Source of the DNA: Polaromonas sp.
GTDB taxonomy: Bacteria; Pseudomonadota; Gammaproteobacteria; Burkholderiales; Burkholderiaceae_C
Reading direction: 5' to 3'
Assembly: GCF_010365105.1 (NCBI RefSeq)
Contig: NZ_JAAFGZ010000001.1
Span: 261,543 to 316,249 of the forward strand
Length of the DNA: 54,707 nt
Shown: in pieces, positions 25,955-33,871 of the stretch
Numbering within the stretch: the stretch's first letter is position 1
Layout: every line of letters starts with the position of its first letter
Position numbers and translations under genes: made by a program
The notes under the pieces: model-generated
What the model was told of the DNA's origin: nothing
Databases searched by the model: none
What the model saw: only the letters and a program-made list of their open reading frames with translations

Positions 25955-25969
25955 TTGACAAGGCGTCAA
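25955..25969. promoter_or_regulatory. TTGAC-N5-GTCAA palindrome
   Basis: A perfect inverted repeat TTGAC-AAGGC-GTCAA just after repeat copy 4. It resembles FNR/CRP-family half sites but with a 5-base rather than 4-base spacer, so the identity of any binding protein is unclear. No intact gene starts close to it on the plus strand. Confidence 0.25.
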
Positions 25970-26039
25970 TGCCTGTGCATTGGTTTTTCGTGGTGGGCTC
26001 GCGGCCATGTTCAAACGCATCCCATCCTTCCTGCGCCAT

Positions 26040-26250
26040 GTCGGCCCGGGTGTCATCACCGGCACTGCTGGACACCACGATTTCGCTGGCCAAGGGTTTG
26101 GCCATGCGCTTCAGGGTCGCCGCAGAACGTCTGGACGAGAAGTGACAGGTCGCCGATGCCGACACGCTGCCCTTTGACGGCACCAGTTTTGATGCCGTGT
26201 TGTCCACCTCGGCGTGAGGTTTTCACACCGCCGGGAAAAAGCCGTGAGCC
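26040..26250 (+). pseudogene. Remnant of SAM-dependent methyltransferase
   Basis: In one frame the sequence reads RVAAERLDEK-stop-QVADADTLPFDGTSFDAVLST, then shows in-frame stops and frame changes over bases that would encode FGVMFTP.. in an intact gene. This is the motif region of a UbiE-like class I methyltransferase (LPF-x-SFD-x-VLST). Only about 70 codons are recognisable, with no start and no end, so it is a decayed fragment. Confidence 0.55.
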
Positions 26251-26267
26251 ATCACATGGCCTGCAAA

Positions 26268-27000
26268 TCAGAAACGGTGGCGAACGCCGAGGCCGAAGCT
26301 GTTGCCTGTGGATTTGTTGATGATGCGGTGTTCATCAGCATGGCGTACGCATCGGTGCGCCTGGACAGGTTGTAGTCGTAGCCGAGGGTGGCGTTGGTGC
26401 GTTTCACGCCGGTCTTCGACAGTTTGGTGCTGACCAGGTCCACCAGTACCTTGCCGGTCGCTTCGGCCGGGATGGACGCGCCGAACTGCATGGTTTTGGC
26501 TTCGTTGGTCGAGTTGTCGGCTTTGGACCGGCCATAGCTGAGGAAGGGCTTGACCACGCCGAAGTCACAGGCGCCCAGCAGCATCCAGCTTTCTTGGTGC
26601 TGCCCAGGTAGGCATGGGGAATGCCGGGGTTGCTGATCTGGTCGGGTTCGTAAAAGCCGGTCAGCGTCAGCGGGCCGCCCAAGTAAAAGAAGTTGGCGCC
26701 GATGTTCTTCTTGCCGTTGTCCCCGGCAGTTCGCCGAACGGGTACTGGAAGTTGGCCTGGAAGCCGCCGAACTTCGGCGTGGTATAGGCAATCTGGTTGC
26801 TCCAGCCGGTGTCCGAGGGCGTGGTCGCCGCCCAGCCCGTGGCGTTGAACAGCGGCTCGTTCCTGTGCAGGATCAGCGGCGAAAACGTGAACGAATCGCC
26901 GAGCGGCTTGCGCGTGGGTGCCGGCGGTGCACAGCTGTGCGGCGCCCAGGGCCATGATTTTTTGATGCAGCGAAACTCCAGCAAATGGTGAAAGTGCCGA
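26268..27000 (-). pseudogene. Frameshifted Gram-negative porin
   Basis: Pieces of one outer membrane porin occur in successive frames on the minus strand. These are DTGWSNQIAYTTPKFGGFQ near 26770-26830, GKKNIGANFFYLGGPLTLTGFYE near 26660-26720, GVVKPFLSYGRSKADNSTNE to GYDYNLSRRTDAYAM near 26330-26570, and finally TGNSFGLGVRHRF-stop ending at 26268. The terminal Phe and RHRF are the usual porin C-terminus. At least three frame changes separate the pieces. Most of the N-terminal third of a normal 340-residue porin is missing, so only a signal-like start and a later segment remain. It cannot give a working porin. Confidence 0.8.
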
Positions 27001-27191
27001 TCACTCGGCATCGCTATGGACTATTCGCAAGCAATCTGGCTAATACGTGTCCATAGGTTGCTGGAAGGCAAGGACTATGCCCGGAATTGCTCCCGGTTGG
27101 GGCGGGTGAAACTCCCTGCGCCACCAGGCGTCCTATGATCCCCACCCATTCAGAGGGTTCCGATTTGAAAAACTTGAGGAAATGCACACAC

Positions 27192-28019
27192 ATGAGAAAT
27201 ATTTTGGCCTGCATTTTTACCGGTGCGCTGCTTTTGGGCTGCGGCGGTGGAGATGGCGGCTCTGATGGCTGTTCAGGCGGCGCTGCCAACTGTGCGCCGA
27301 ACGACTCGAAACCGACGGGAAATGCGGGCTTGGCCGGCGGCGCAACGGCATCCGAAACCCAGGGCACCACGCTGTGCGGCGTCCATGTCGGAGACAAACT
27401 CCTGGAAGGACTGGTGACAAAGGTTCACGATGGCGATACGGTCACGCTGAGCCGTGCCGCAAGCGCCTATCAAATCCGGCTGGACAGCATCGACGCGCCG
27501 GAGCTGGCGCAGCCGTTCGGCAGCTTGTCGCAAGCCGCCCTGGCCCAGGCCGTGCTGGGAAAATCTGTGAAAGTGGCTTACAGCAAGACCGACCAGTACG
27601 GCCGGATTGTGGGCGCGGTGTTCACGGACAGTTGCCAGTACGTCAACCTGGATCAGGTATCAGTGGGCCTGGCATGGTTCTACAAGGCCTACCAATGCGA
27701 GATCAGCGAGGCGACACGCAATCAATTTATGCAGGCGCAGGGCAAAGCCGTGCAGGAAAAAGCGGGCCTGTGGGTACAAAGCGATCCCGAAGCGCCCTGG
27801 TTTTACCGCAACGGGTCCGAGCCCGTGACGCCGGTCTGCTCCAGTGGCGCATCCGTCTGGTCGGCAAATTCCGCATTGACAAGCGTTGGCCCGACCACCC
27901 CAGCCAACAGCGCGAGCAACTCCGGCAGCGCAGCGTCACCACAGACTTGCTATACAGGTCCTCGCGGCGGCACGTACACGCTCACGGCATCGGGCGGCAA
28001 GAACTACGGCGGCTGTTGA
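27192..28019 (+). CDS. Staphylococcal-nuclease-like lipoprotein with basic adaptor tail
   Basis: A 275-residue predicted lipoprotein: lipobox LLLGC with Cys17, a Gly/Ser-rich linker, then an SNase domain (about 68-215) with TKVHDGDTVTL, IRLDSIDAPELAQPFG and KTDQYGRIVGAVF, matching the nuclease calcium and catalytic motifs (D, R, E, R). The C-terminal 25 residues (CYTGPRGGTYTLTASGGKNYGGC) match the short PBCV-type basic adaptor domain found on several bacterial secreted proteins. It likely degrades nucleic acid at the cell envelope; nucleosides released this way could feed the purine transporter nearby, which is inference. ATG 27192 starts the signal peptide. Confidence 0.85.
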   Translation: MRNILACIFTGALLLGCGGGDGGSDGCSGGAANCAPNDSKPTGNAGLAGGATASETQGTTLCGVHVGDKLLEGLVTKVHDGDTVTLSRAASAYQIRLDSIDAPELAQPFGSLSQAALAQAVLGKSVKVAYSKTDQYGRIVGAVFTDSCQYVNLDQVSVGLAWFYKAYQCEISEATRNQFMQAQGKAVQEKAGLWVQSDPEAPWFYRNGSEPVTPVCSSGASVWSANSALTSVGPTTPANSASNSGSAASPQTCYTGPRGGTYTLTASGGKNYGGC

Positions 28020-28028
28020 ACGCCACGA

Positions 28029-30428
28029 TCACAAACTCCCCAGCGCGCGAAGCACGTTCTCCGCCGTCGCTGGCGCGTCCAGTTGCACCCGCGCGCCCGG
28101 CCGTGCCTGCGCCACCGCTTCGCGCAGGGCTTCATACACGCTGATCGCCAGCATCAGCGGTGGTTCGCCAACAGCCTTGCTGCCGAACACGTTGTCCTCG
28201 CGGTTCGCCTCGGGCCACAGATCGACCTTGAAGTGCGCGGGCACATCGCCGGTGGTCGGAATCTTGTAGGTGCTGGGGGCGTGGGTGCTGAGCTGGCCTT
28301 TTTCGTTCCACACCAGCTGCTCGGTGGTCAGCCAGCCCATGCCCTGCACGAAACCGCCTTCGATCTGGCCGATGTCGATGGCCGGGTTGATGCTGTTGCC
28401 GACGTCGTGCAGGATGTCCACCTTCAGCACCCGGCTCTCGCCGGTCAGCGTGTCGATGGCGACTTCGGTGCAGGCGGCGCCGTAGGAGAAGTAATAAAAC
28501 GGCCGGCCGGTCAGCGTGGTCTTGTCGTAATGGATCTTGGGCGTGCGGTAAAAGCCGTCGCTCCAGAGCTGGATGCGGTTGGCGTAGGCCAGCTTGACGA
28601 CCTCGGTAAACGGGCGACTGCCGGTCGGCGTTGTCACTTCGCCGCCCTGGAAGCGCACTGCGCCCGCGCCGCAGCCATCCAGCCCGGCGACAAACTGCGC
28701 CAGGTTGTCCCGCACATGGCGGGCGGCGTATTGCGCGGCCCTGGCGTTCAGGTCGGTGCCGGCCGATGCGGCGGTGGCCGAGGCGTTGGGCACCTTGCTG
28801 GTGTCGCTGGCCGTCGCCAGGACCTGCTCGAATGCAATGCCGAGTTCGTCGGCGACGATCTGGCAGACCTTGGTGTTCAGGCCCTGGCCCATTTCGGTGC
28901 CGCCGTGGTTGACCTGGCAGGAGCCGTCGGTATAAACATGCACCAGCGCGCCGGCCTGGTTGAACAGCGTGGCGGTGAAGGAAATGCCGAATTTCACCGG
29001 CGTCAGGGCGATGCCGCGCTGGATCACCGGGCTGGCGGTGTTCCATGCCAAAATCGCCTGTTTGCGCAGGCGGTAGCCCGAAGTCTGCTCCAGTTTCGAT
29101 AGCAATGGGTCGAGGATGTTGTCTTCGACCTTCATCTGGTAGTGCGTGACGTCGCGCTCGCCGATGCCGTACAGGTTGCGCTTGCGCACGTCCAGCGGGT
29201 CCAGGCCGAGCTGCCGGGCAATGTCGCCCATGATGGCTTCGATCACGATCATGCCCTGCGGCCCGCCAAAGCCCCGAAAAGCGGTGTGGCTCTGGGTGTT
29301 GGTCTTGCAGCGGTAGGAGGCGATTTCGACATCCTGCAAAAAATAGGCGTTGTCCACATGGAACACCGCGCGGTCGGCCACCGGGCCGGACAGGTCAGCG
29401 CTGAAGCCGCAGTTCACCGCCATCGTCAGCTTCAGGCCCGCGAGGCGGCCGGTGTCGTCAAAACCCACCGTGTAGTCGTAGGCAAACGGATGGCGCTTGC
29501 CGGTGACCAGAAAATCGTCGTCGCGGTCCATGCGCAGCTTGACGGGCTTTTTGAGCTTGCGCGCCGCCACCGCCGCCCAGACCGCCATTTGGCCCGACTG
29601 CGTTTCCTTGCCGCCAAAGCCGCCGCCCATGCGCCGGCACTCAACGCGCACGGCGTGGTTGTCAATGCCCAGCGCATGCGACACCCAGTGCTGGATCTCG
29701 CCCGGATGCTGGGTGCTGGAATACACCAGCCACTGGTTTTGTTCCTGCGGCAGCACGTAGGCAATCTGGCCTTCCAGGTAGAAATGCTCCTGGCCGCCGA
29801 CTTCGAGCGTGCCGTGCAGCGTGTGCCGTGCCGATTTCAGCGCGGCGTCCGCATCGCCGCGCCGCACGAACACCGGGGGCAGCACATAGCTTTGCGCCTT
29901 CAACGCGTCATGCACATTCAGGATGGCGGGCAGGGCGTCGATGTGGCACTTGACCTGCCGCGCCGCGCGCCGCGCCTGCATCACGGTATCGGCCACGACC
30001 ACGCCGATCACCTGGCCGATGTGCTGCACGCTGTCCTGCGCAAACACGGGTTCGTCGTGCGAAAAGTTGCCCAGCAGCGGGTCGCCGGGAATGTCGCGCG
30101 CCAGCATCACGCCGCGCACGCCGGGCATGGCCAGCGCGGCCGCCGTGTCAACGCCAAGAAGCCGGCCGTGGGCGACAGTGGACAAAATCGGCGCGGCATG
30201 CAGCGTGCCCTTGATCTCGGGAATGTCATCGACATAGATGGCCGCGCCTTGCACCTGCGCACGCGCGCTCTCGTGAAAGCGCGAACGGCCTGCCGCCTGC
30301 GGCACCGGCGGCGGGCTGACGGCAGCCGGCGGCGTGTCGGGCTGCTGGTCGGCATGCGCGTTGGCGTTGATCACGTCCGGGTCGGCGACTTCATCGCGGC
30401 TGGGGGAAATGTCCTTGTCCATGGTCAT
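28029..30428 (-). CDS. xdhB: Xanthine dehydrogenase molybdopterin subunit XdhB
   Basis: The large subunit, holding molybdenum cofactor, oxidises hypoxanthine and xanthine to urate in the cytoplasm. The 799-residue protein has a 50-residue Pro-rich N-terminal extension, then GRSRFHESARAQVQGAAIYVDDIPE, EGQIAYVLPQE, RRMGGGFGGKETQ, TAFRGFGGPQGM and the C-terminal KAVGEPPLMLAISVYEALREAVAQA, all standard. Its start overlaps the xdhA stop (ATGA). An alternative start two codons later (30422) is possible. xdhC is not downstream as usual but lies at 18.1 kb. Confidence 0.95.
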   Translation of the reverse strand: MTMDKDISPSRDEVADPDVINANAHADQQPDTPPAAVSPPPVPQAAGRSRFHESARAQVQGAAIYVDDIPEIKGTLHAAPILSTVAHGRLLGVDTAAALAMPGVRGVMLARDIPGDPLLGNFSHDEPVFAQDSVQHIGQVIGVVVADTVMQARRAARQVKCHIDALPAILNVHDALKAQSYVLPPVFVRRGDADAALKSARHTLHGTLEVGGQEHFYLEGQIAYVLPQEQNQWLVYSSTQHPGEIQHWVSHALGIDNHAVRVECRRMGGGFGGKETQSGQMAVWAAVAARKLKKPVKLRMDRDDDFLVTGKRHPFAYDYTVGFDDTGRLAGLKLTMAVNCGFSADLSGPVADRAVFHVDNAYFLQDVEIASYRCKTNTQSHTAFRGFGGPQGMIVIEAIMGDIARQLGLDPLDVRKRNLYGIGERDVTHYQMKVEDNILDPLLSKLEQTSGYRLRKQAILAWNTASPVIQRGIALTPVKFGISFTATLFNQAGALVHVYTDGSCQVNHGGTEMGQGLNTKVCQIVADELGIAFEQVLATASDTSKVPNASATAASAGTDLNARAAQYAARHVRDNLAQFVAGLDGCGAGAVRFQGGEVTTPTGSRPFTEVVKLAYANRIQLWSDGFYRTPKIHYDKTTLTGRPFYYFSYGAACTEVAIDTLTGESRVLKVDILHDVGNSINPAIDIGQIEGGFVQGMGWLTTEQLVWNEKGQLSTHAPSTYKIPTTGDVPAHFKVDLWPEANREDNVFGSKAVGEPPLMLAISVYEALREAVAQARPGARVQLDAPATAENVLRALGSL

Positions 30429-32014
30429 GCCCTTTCTTCCAGAACGAACGATTCCAGGTTGATCTGTTGCACACCCTGGCTCTCCAGCCAGTAGCGCTGC
30501 AGCAGGTTGCCCAGCACTTCGCGGCGGTAAGCGCCGGAGGCGCGCATGTCCGAAATCGGGCTGAACTCGGCGCGCAGCACGGCGATGGCGTGCTGAACGG
30601 TTTGAAGGGTCCAGGGCTGGCCGGCGAGCGCGGCTTCGGTCTGGACGGCGCGGGCCGGGGTGGCCGCCACGCCGCCCGCGCCTATCGACGCATGAACGAC
30701 GATGCTGTTTTCAATATGCAGCTTGATCGCCAGGCAGACGGCGGAAATGTCGTCGTCGTAGCGTTTGGAAATCTTGTAAACCTTCATCGTCTCGTCAGGC
30801 GCAGCCTTGGGAACCTTGACAAAGGCCAGCACCTCGTCGGCCGCCATCACATTGGTCCGGTAGCCGGTGTAGAGCGCTTCCAGCGGCAACTCGCGCTGCC
30901 CGCGCACGCTGGCCAGTACGACAGACGCACCCAGCGCGATCAGCAGCGGCATCGAGTCGCCAATCGGCGAGCCGTTGGCAATGTTGCCGCCCAGCGTGCC
31001 CGAGTTGCGCACGGGCAGCCCGGCAAAGCGGCTGGCAAATTGGTGCAATTGCGGCCGGTCGTTGACCAGCGCGGCAAACGCATCGGCCAGCGTCACGGCC
31101 GCGCCAATCAACAACTGGTCGGGCTGGTCTTCAATGTGGCGCAGTTCTTCCACCTGGGTCAGGTCAATGATCTCGTCAAGCTGGCGGTGCTGCTTGGTCA
31201 CCCACAGTCCCACGTCGGTGCAGCCGGCCACCAGCTGCGCCGCCGGATGCGCGGCGCGAAGCCTGAGCAACTCGGCCAGCGTGTACGGCAATTTGTAAGC
31301 TGAATCAGGCTCCTGCGCATAGCCCGACTGCGCTAGCAGCTCCAGTTTTGATAGCAGCGAGTTTTCGTCGAGCCGCATCGGCGGCAGGCTGGCCATGTGC
31401 TGCGCGGCGTCCAGGATGGGCCGGTAGCCGGTGCAGCGGCACAGGTTGCCCGAGAGTTCCTCTTGCGCCAGCGCCCGCGTGATGGGCGCGCCCCGGCTGA
31501 CATGGTTGTTGTACATGCCAAACAGGCTCATCACGAAGCCCGGCGTGCAAAAGCCGCATTGCGAGGCGTGGCACTGCAGCATGGCCTGCTGCACTGGATG
31601 AAGTGTTGGCTCAGCCCCGACTTCCCCGCCAGCAGGGGCCGCGGAACCGGCTTCGCCGGGCCGCAGGCGCAGCGCCCCCTCGGGGGGCAGCGCAGTACGC
31701 GAAGCGACAAGCGTGGGGGCAATATCCTCGACCGTCCATAGCGCCATGCCGTCGATGGAGTACGCCAGCCGGATGCAGCTGTTGACGGCGCGCAGTCGCA
31801 GCGCGCCATCCTCGATCTGGCCGAGCACGACGGTGCAGGCGCCGCAGTCGCCTTCGCCGCAGCCTTCTTTGGTGCCGGTGCAGCCGAGGTCTTCGCGCAG
31901 AAGCTCCAAAACGGTGCGCCCGGGTGGTACATTGCCGAGATTGACCACTTCGCCCTTGCGGATGAAGCGGATGTTTTTGACGGCGGGCTGAACAGCAAAG
32001 GGTTGGAGGGTCAT
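30425..32014 (-). CDS. xdhA: Xanthine dehydrogenase FeS/FAD subunit XdhA, with inserted repeat
   Basis: The small subunit carries electrons from the molybdenum site through two [2Fe-2S] clusters to FAD. The first cluster uses C52-x4-C57-x2-C60 and C80. The second uses CGFC (153-156) and LCRCTGYRP. The FAD domain has AGCTDVGLWVTK, GTLGGNIANGSPIGDSMP and a CO dehydrogenase-like C-terminal domain. The protein is 529 residues, longer than usual. The excess is residues about 100-135 (from TLVASRTALPPEG to EVGAEP), encoded by a copy of the GC-rich repeat, in a loop before LHPVQQAML. The frame is kept and cluster ligands are untouched, so the enzyme may still work. Confidence 0.93.
   Translation of the reverse strand: MTLQPFAVQPAVKNIRFIRKGEVVNLGNVPPGRTVLELLREDLGCTGTKEGCGEGDCGACTVVLGQIEDGALRLRAVNSCIRLAYSIDGMALWTVEDIAPTLVASRTALPPEGALRLRPGEAGSAAPAGGEVGAEPTLHPVQQAMLQCHASQCGFCTPGFVMSLFGMYNNHVSRGAPITRALAQEELSGNLCRCTGYRPILDAAQHMASLPPMRLDENSLLSKLELLAQSGYAQEPDSAYKLPYTLAELLRLRAAHPAAQLVAGCTDVGLWVTKQHRQLDEIIDLTQVEELRHIEDQPDQLLIGAAVTLADAFAALVNDRPQLHQFASRFAGLPVRNSGTLGGNIANGSPIGDSMPLLIALGASVVLASVRGQRELPLEALYTGYRTNVMAADEVLAFVKVPKAAPDETMKVYKISKRYDDDISAVCLAIKLHIENSIVVHASIGAGGVAATPARAVQTEAALAGQPWTLQTVQHAIAVLRAEFSPISDMRASGAYRREVLGNLLQRYWLESQGVQQINLESFVLEERA
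31629..31719. repeat. GC-rich dispersed repeat inside xdhA
   Basis: Runs CAGCAGGGGCCGCGGAACCG, GCTTCGCCGGGCCGCAGGCG, CAGCGCCCCCTCGGGGGGCA, GCGCAGTACGCGAAGCGACA, AGCGTGGGGGC. It is closely similar to the two copies at 17263-17457, including the shared CAGTACGC-AAGCGACAAGCGTGG block. It is read through in frame by xdhA on the minus strand. Confidence 0.85.
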
Positions 32015-32311
32015 GGAAATCAGGTTAAAACAATCGGGCCATGCACTGCCTGCAGCGCTTCATATTACCCGCCGGGGCAGACAGGTATCAGCAGTCCGGC
32101 ATGCCAGAGGCGGGAGGTCGTTGGCATGGCATCAAGCTTGCTGCAAGCGCTGCGCACAGGCCGGCAATCAGGATGCAATGCAAGGAAAATGCCGCACTCG
32201 CGACCGTGCTTTACCGTAACCCATGCGCTCCTGAAAACATAGCTGACTTTGCCCGTAGTGTGTGCGTAAACAGGCTGAAAGCCTGAAAAAAAAGATATCC
32301 GGATCACCAGA
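32015..32311. promoter_or_regulatory. Divergent region between xdhA and the purine ABC transporter
   Basis: This 297-base gap should contain the promoters of both xdhAB and the ABC operon, a natural place for shared purine control. I see no gene. Near 32234-32286 a partial copy of the GCTAT/ATAGC repeat (ATAGCTGACTTTGCCCGTAG ... GTGTGCGTAAACAGGCTGAA) is present, which closely resembles copy 1 at 5101. I found no convincing operator or riboswitch. Confidence 0.5.
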
Positions 32312-33871
32312 ATGCCCTTGACTGCTTCATCTACCTTCGCAGCCTCCGGCGCGGCCCTGACGCCCCGGCTGCAGCTTGCCGGCATCAGCAAAAGCTATCC
32401 GGGCGTGGTCGCCAACAGCGACATTGCGCTCAGCGTGCTGCCCGGCCAGATCCATGCGGTGCTGGGCGAAAACGGCGCCGGCAAGTCCACGCTGATGAAG
32501 ATCATCTACGGCTCGGTCAAGCCCGACGCCGGCAGCATGGCCATCGACGGCCAGCCGGTGGCGGTGCGCAACCCGCAGGAGGCGCGGGCGCTGGGCATCA
32601 GCATGGTGTTCCAGCATTTCAGCCTGTTCGACACGCTGACCGTGGCGGAAAACGTCTGGCTCGGACTGGGCAGGCATTTGAGCCTGGCCGAGGTGTCGCA
32701 GCGCATCCTGGAGACCACCCAGGCCTATGGCCTGCAACTCGACCCGACGCGGCCGGTGCACACCCTGAGCGTCGGCGAGCGCCAGCGCGTCGAGATCGTT
32801 CGCGCGCTGCTGACCAATCCCAAGCTGCTGATACTGGACGAACCGACGTCGGTGCTCACGCCGCAGGCGGTTGAAAACCTGTTTGTCACCCTGCGCAAGC
32901 TGGCGTTCGAGGGCTGCAGCATCCTGTACATCAGCCACAAGCTGCACGAAATTAGAGCGCTGTGCACCGCCTGCACCGTGCTGCGCAGCGGCAAGGTGTC
33001 GGGCGAATGCGACCCGCGCGAGGAATCGAATGCGTCGCTCAGCCGCCTCATGATCGGCGCCGAGCCGCCCGCGCTGGAGCGCCGCATCGTGAAGACCGGC
33101 GACATCGTGCTCGACGTCAGGCAGCTTGACCTGGCGAAGGAAGACCAGTTCGGCGTCGATCTGAACCAGGTGGCGCTTCAGGTGCGCGCCGGCGAGGTCG
33201 TCGGCATTGCCGGGGTGTCGGGCAACGGCCAGAAGGAGTTGCTCTATGCGCTGTCGGGCGAAGACACGCGCGCCGCCAGCGACGCGATCACCGTCCGGGG
33301 GCAAAGCGCCGGCCGGATGAGCCCGGCGCGCCGCCGCCGGCTGGGCCTGCATTTCGTTCCCGAGGAGCGGCTGGGGCGCGGTGCGGTGCCGACCTTGTCG
33401 CTGGCGCGCAACCTGCTGCTCACGCGCAAGGACGCGGTGTCGTCCAGCGGCTGGATCAGCGGCGGCAAGCTGCTGGCGCAGGCCCGGCAGACGATTGAAC
33501 GCTACAAGGTCAAGTGCGGCGGACCGCAGGCGGCGGCCAAGTCGCTGTCGGGCGGCAACCTGCAAAAATTCATCATGGGCCGCGAGATCGACGCCGGCCC
33601 GGCGCTGCTGATCGTCTCGCAGCCGACCTGGGGCGTCGATGTGGGCGCGTCCAGCCAGATTCGCGGCGAACTGCTCAAGCTGGCCGGCGCCGGCTGCGCG
33701 GTGCTGGTGGTCAGCGAGGAACTCGACGAGCTGTTCGAGATCTGCGACCGGCTGTACGTCATGGCCAAGGGCCAGTTGTCGCCCTCGCTGCCACGCGCCG
33801 AGGCGACGGTGGAAAAGGTCGGCCTGTGGATGAGCGGCCTGTGGACGCCTGCTGCAGGGAGCGCGGCATGA
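32312..33871 (+). CDS. BMP-type nucleoside/purine ABC transporter ATPase
   Basis: A double-cassette ATPase of 519 residues, like the sugar-type CUT2 ATPases and the NupA/YufO proteins that work with BMP binding proteins. Cassette one has GENGAGKSTLMKIIYG, LSVGERQRVEIVRAL and LLILDEPTSVLTP. Cassette two has GVSGNGQKELLYALSG, LGLHFVPEERLGRGA and LSGGNLQKFIMGREI. The second cassette lacks a standard Walker A, as is usual for these proteins. The gene leads an operon with two permeases (ATGA overlap to the first) and a binding protein. Divergence from xdhAB supports purine bases or nucleosides as substrate. Confidence 0.92.
   Translation: MPLTASSTFAASGAALTPRLQLAGISKSYPGVVANSDIALSVLPGQIHAVLGENGAGKSTLMKIIYGSVKPDAGSMAIDGQPVAVRNPQEARALGISMVFQHFSLFDTLTVAENVWLGLGRHLSLAEVSQRILETTQAYGLQLDPTRPVHTLSVGERQRVEIVRALLTNPKLLILDEPTSVLTPQAVENLFVTLRKLAFEGCSILYISHKLHEIRALCTACTVLRSGKVSGECDPREESNASLSRLMIGAEPPALERRIVKTGDIVLDVRQLDLAKEDQFGVDLNQVALQVRAGEVVGIAGVSGNGQKELLYALSGEDTRAASDAITVRGQSAGRMSPARRRRLGLHFVPEERLGRGAVPTLSLARNLLLTRKDAVSSSGWISGGKLLAQARQTIERYKVKCGGPQAAAKSLSGGNLQKFIMGREIDAGPALLIVSQPTWGVDVGASSQIRGELLKLAGAGCAVLVVSEELDELFEICDRLYVMAKGQLSPSLPRAEATVEKVGLWMSGLWTPAAGSAA

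Noticed and set aside
29030..29110. Repeat-like TGCTATCGAAACTGGAGC in xdhB (minus strand)
   Set aside because: The encoded LLSKLEQTSGYR segment fits normal XdhB at this place, so I treat the DNA resemblance as chance.
32015..32311. Possible purine riboswitch upstream of the purine ABC operon
   Set aside because: I could not find the conserved purine aptamer core or a three-way junction; only a partial dispersed repeat is present.
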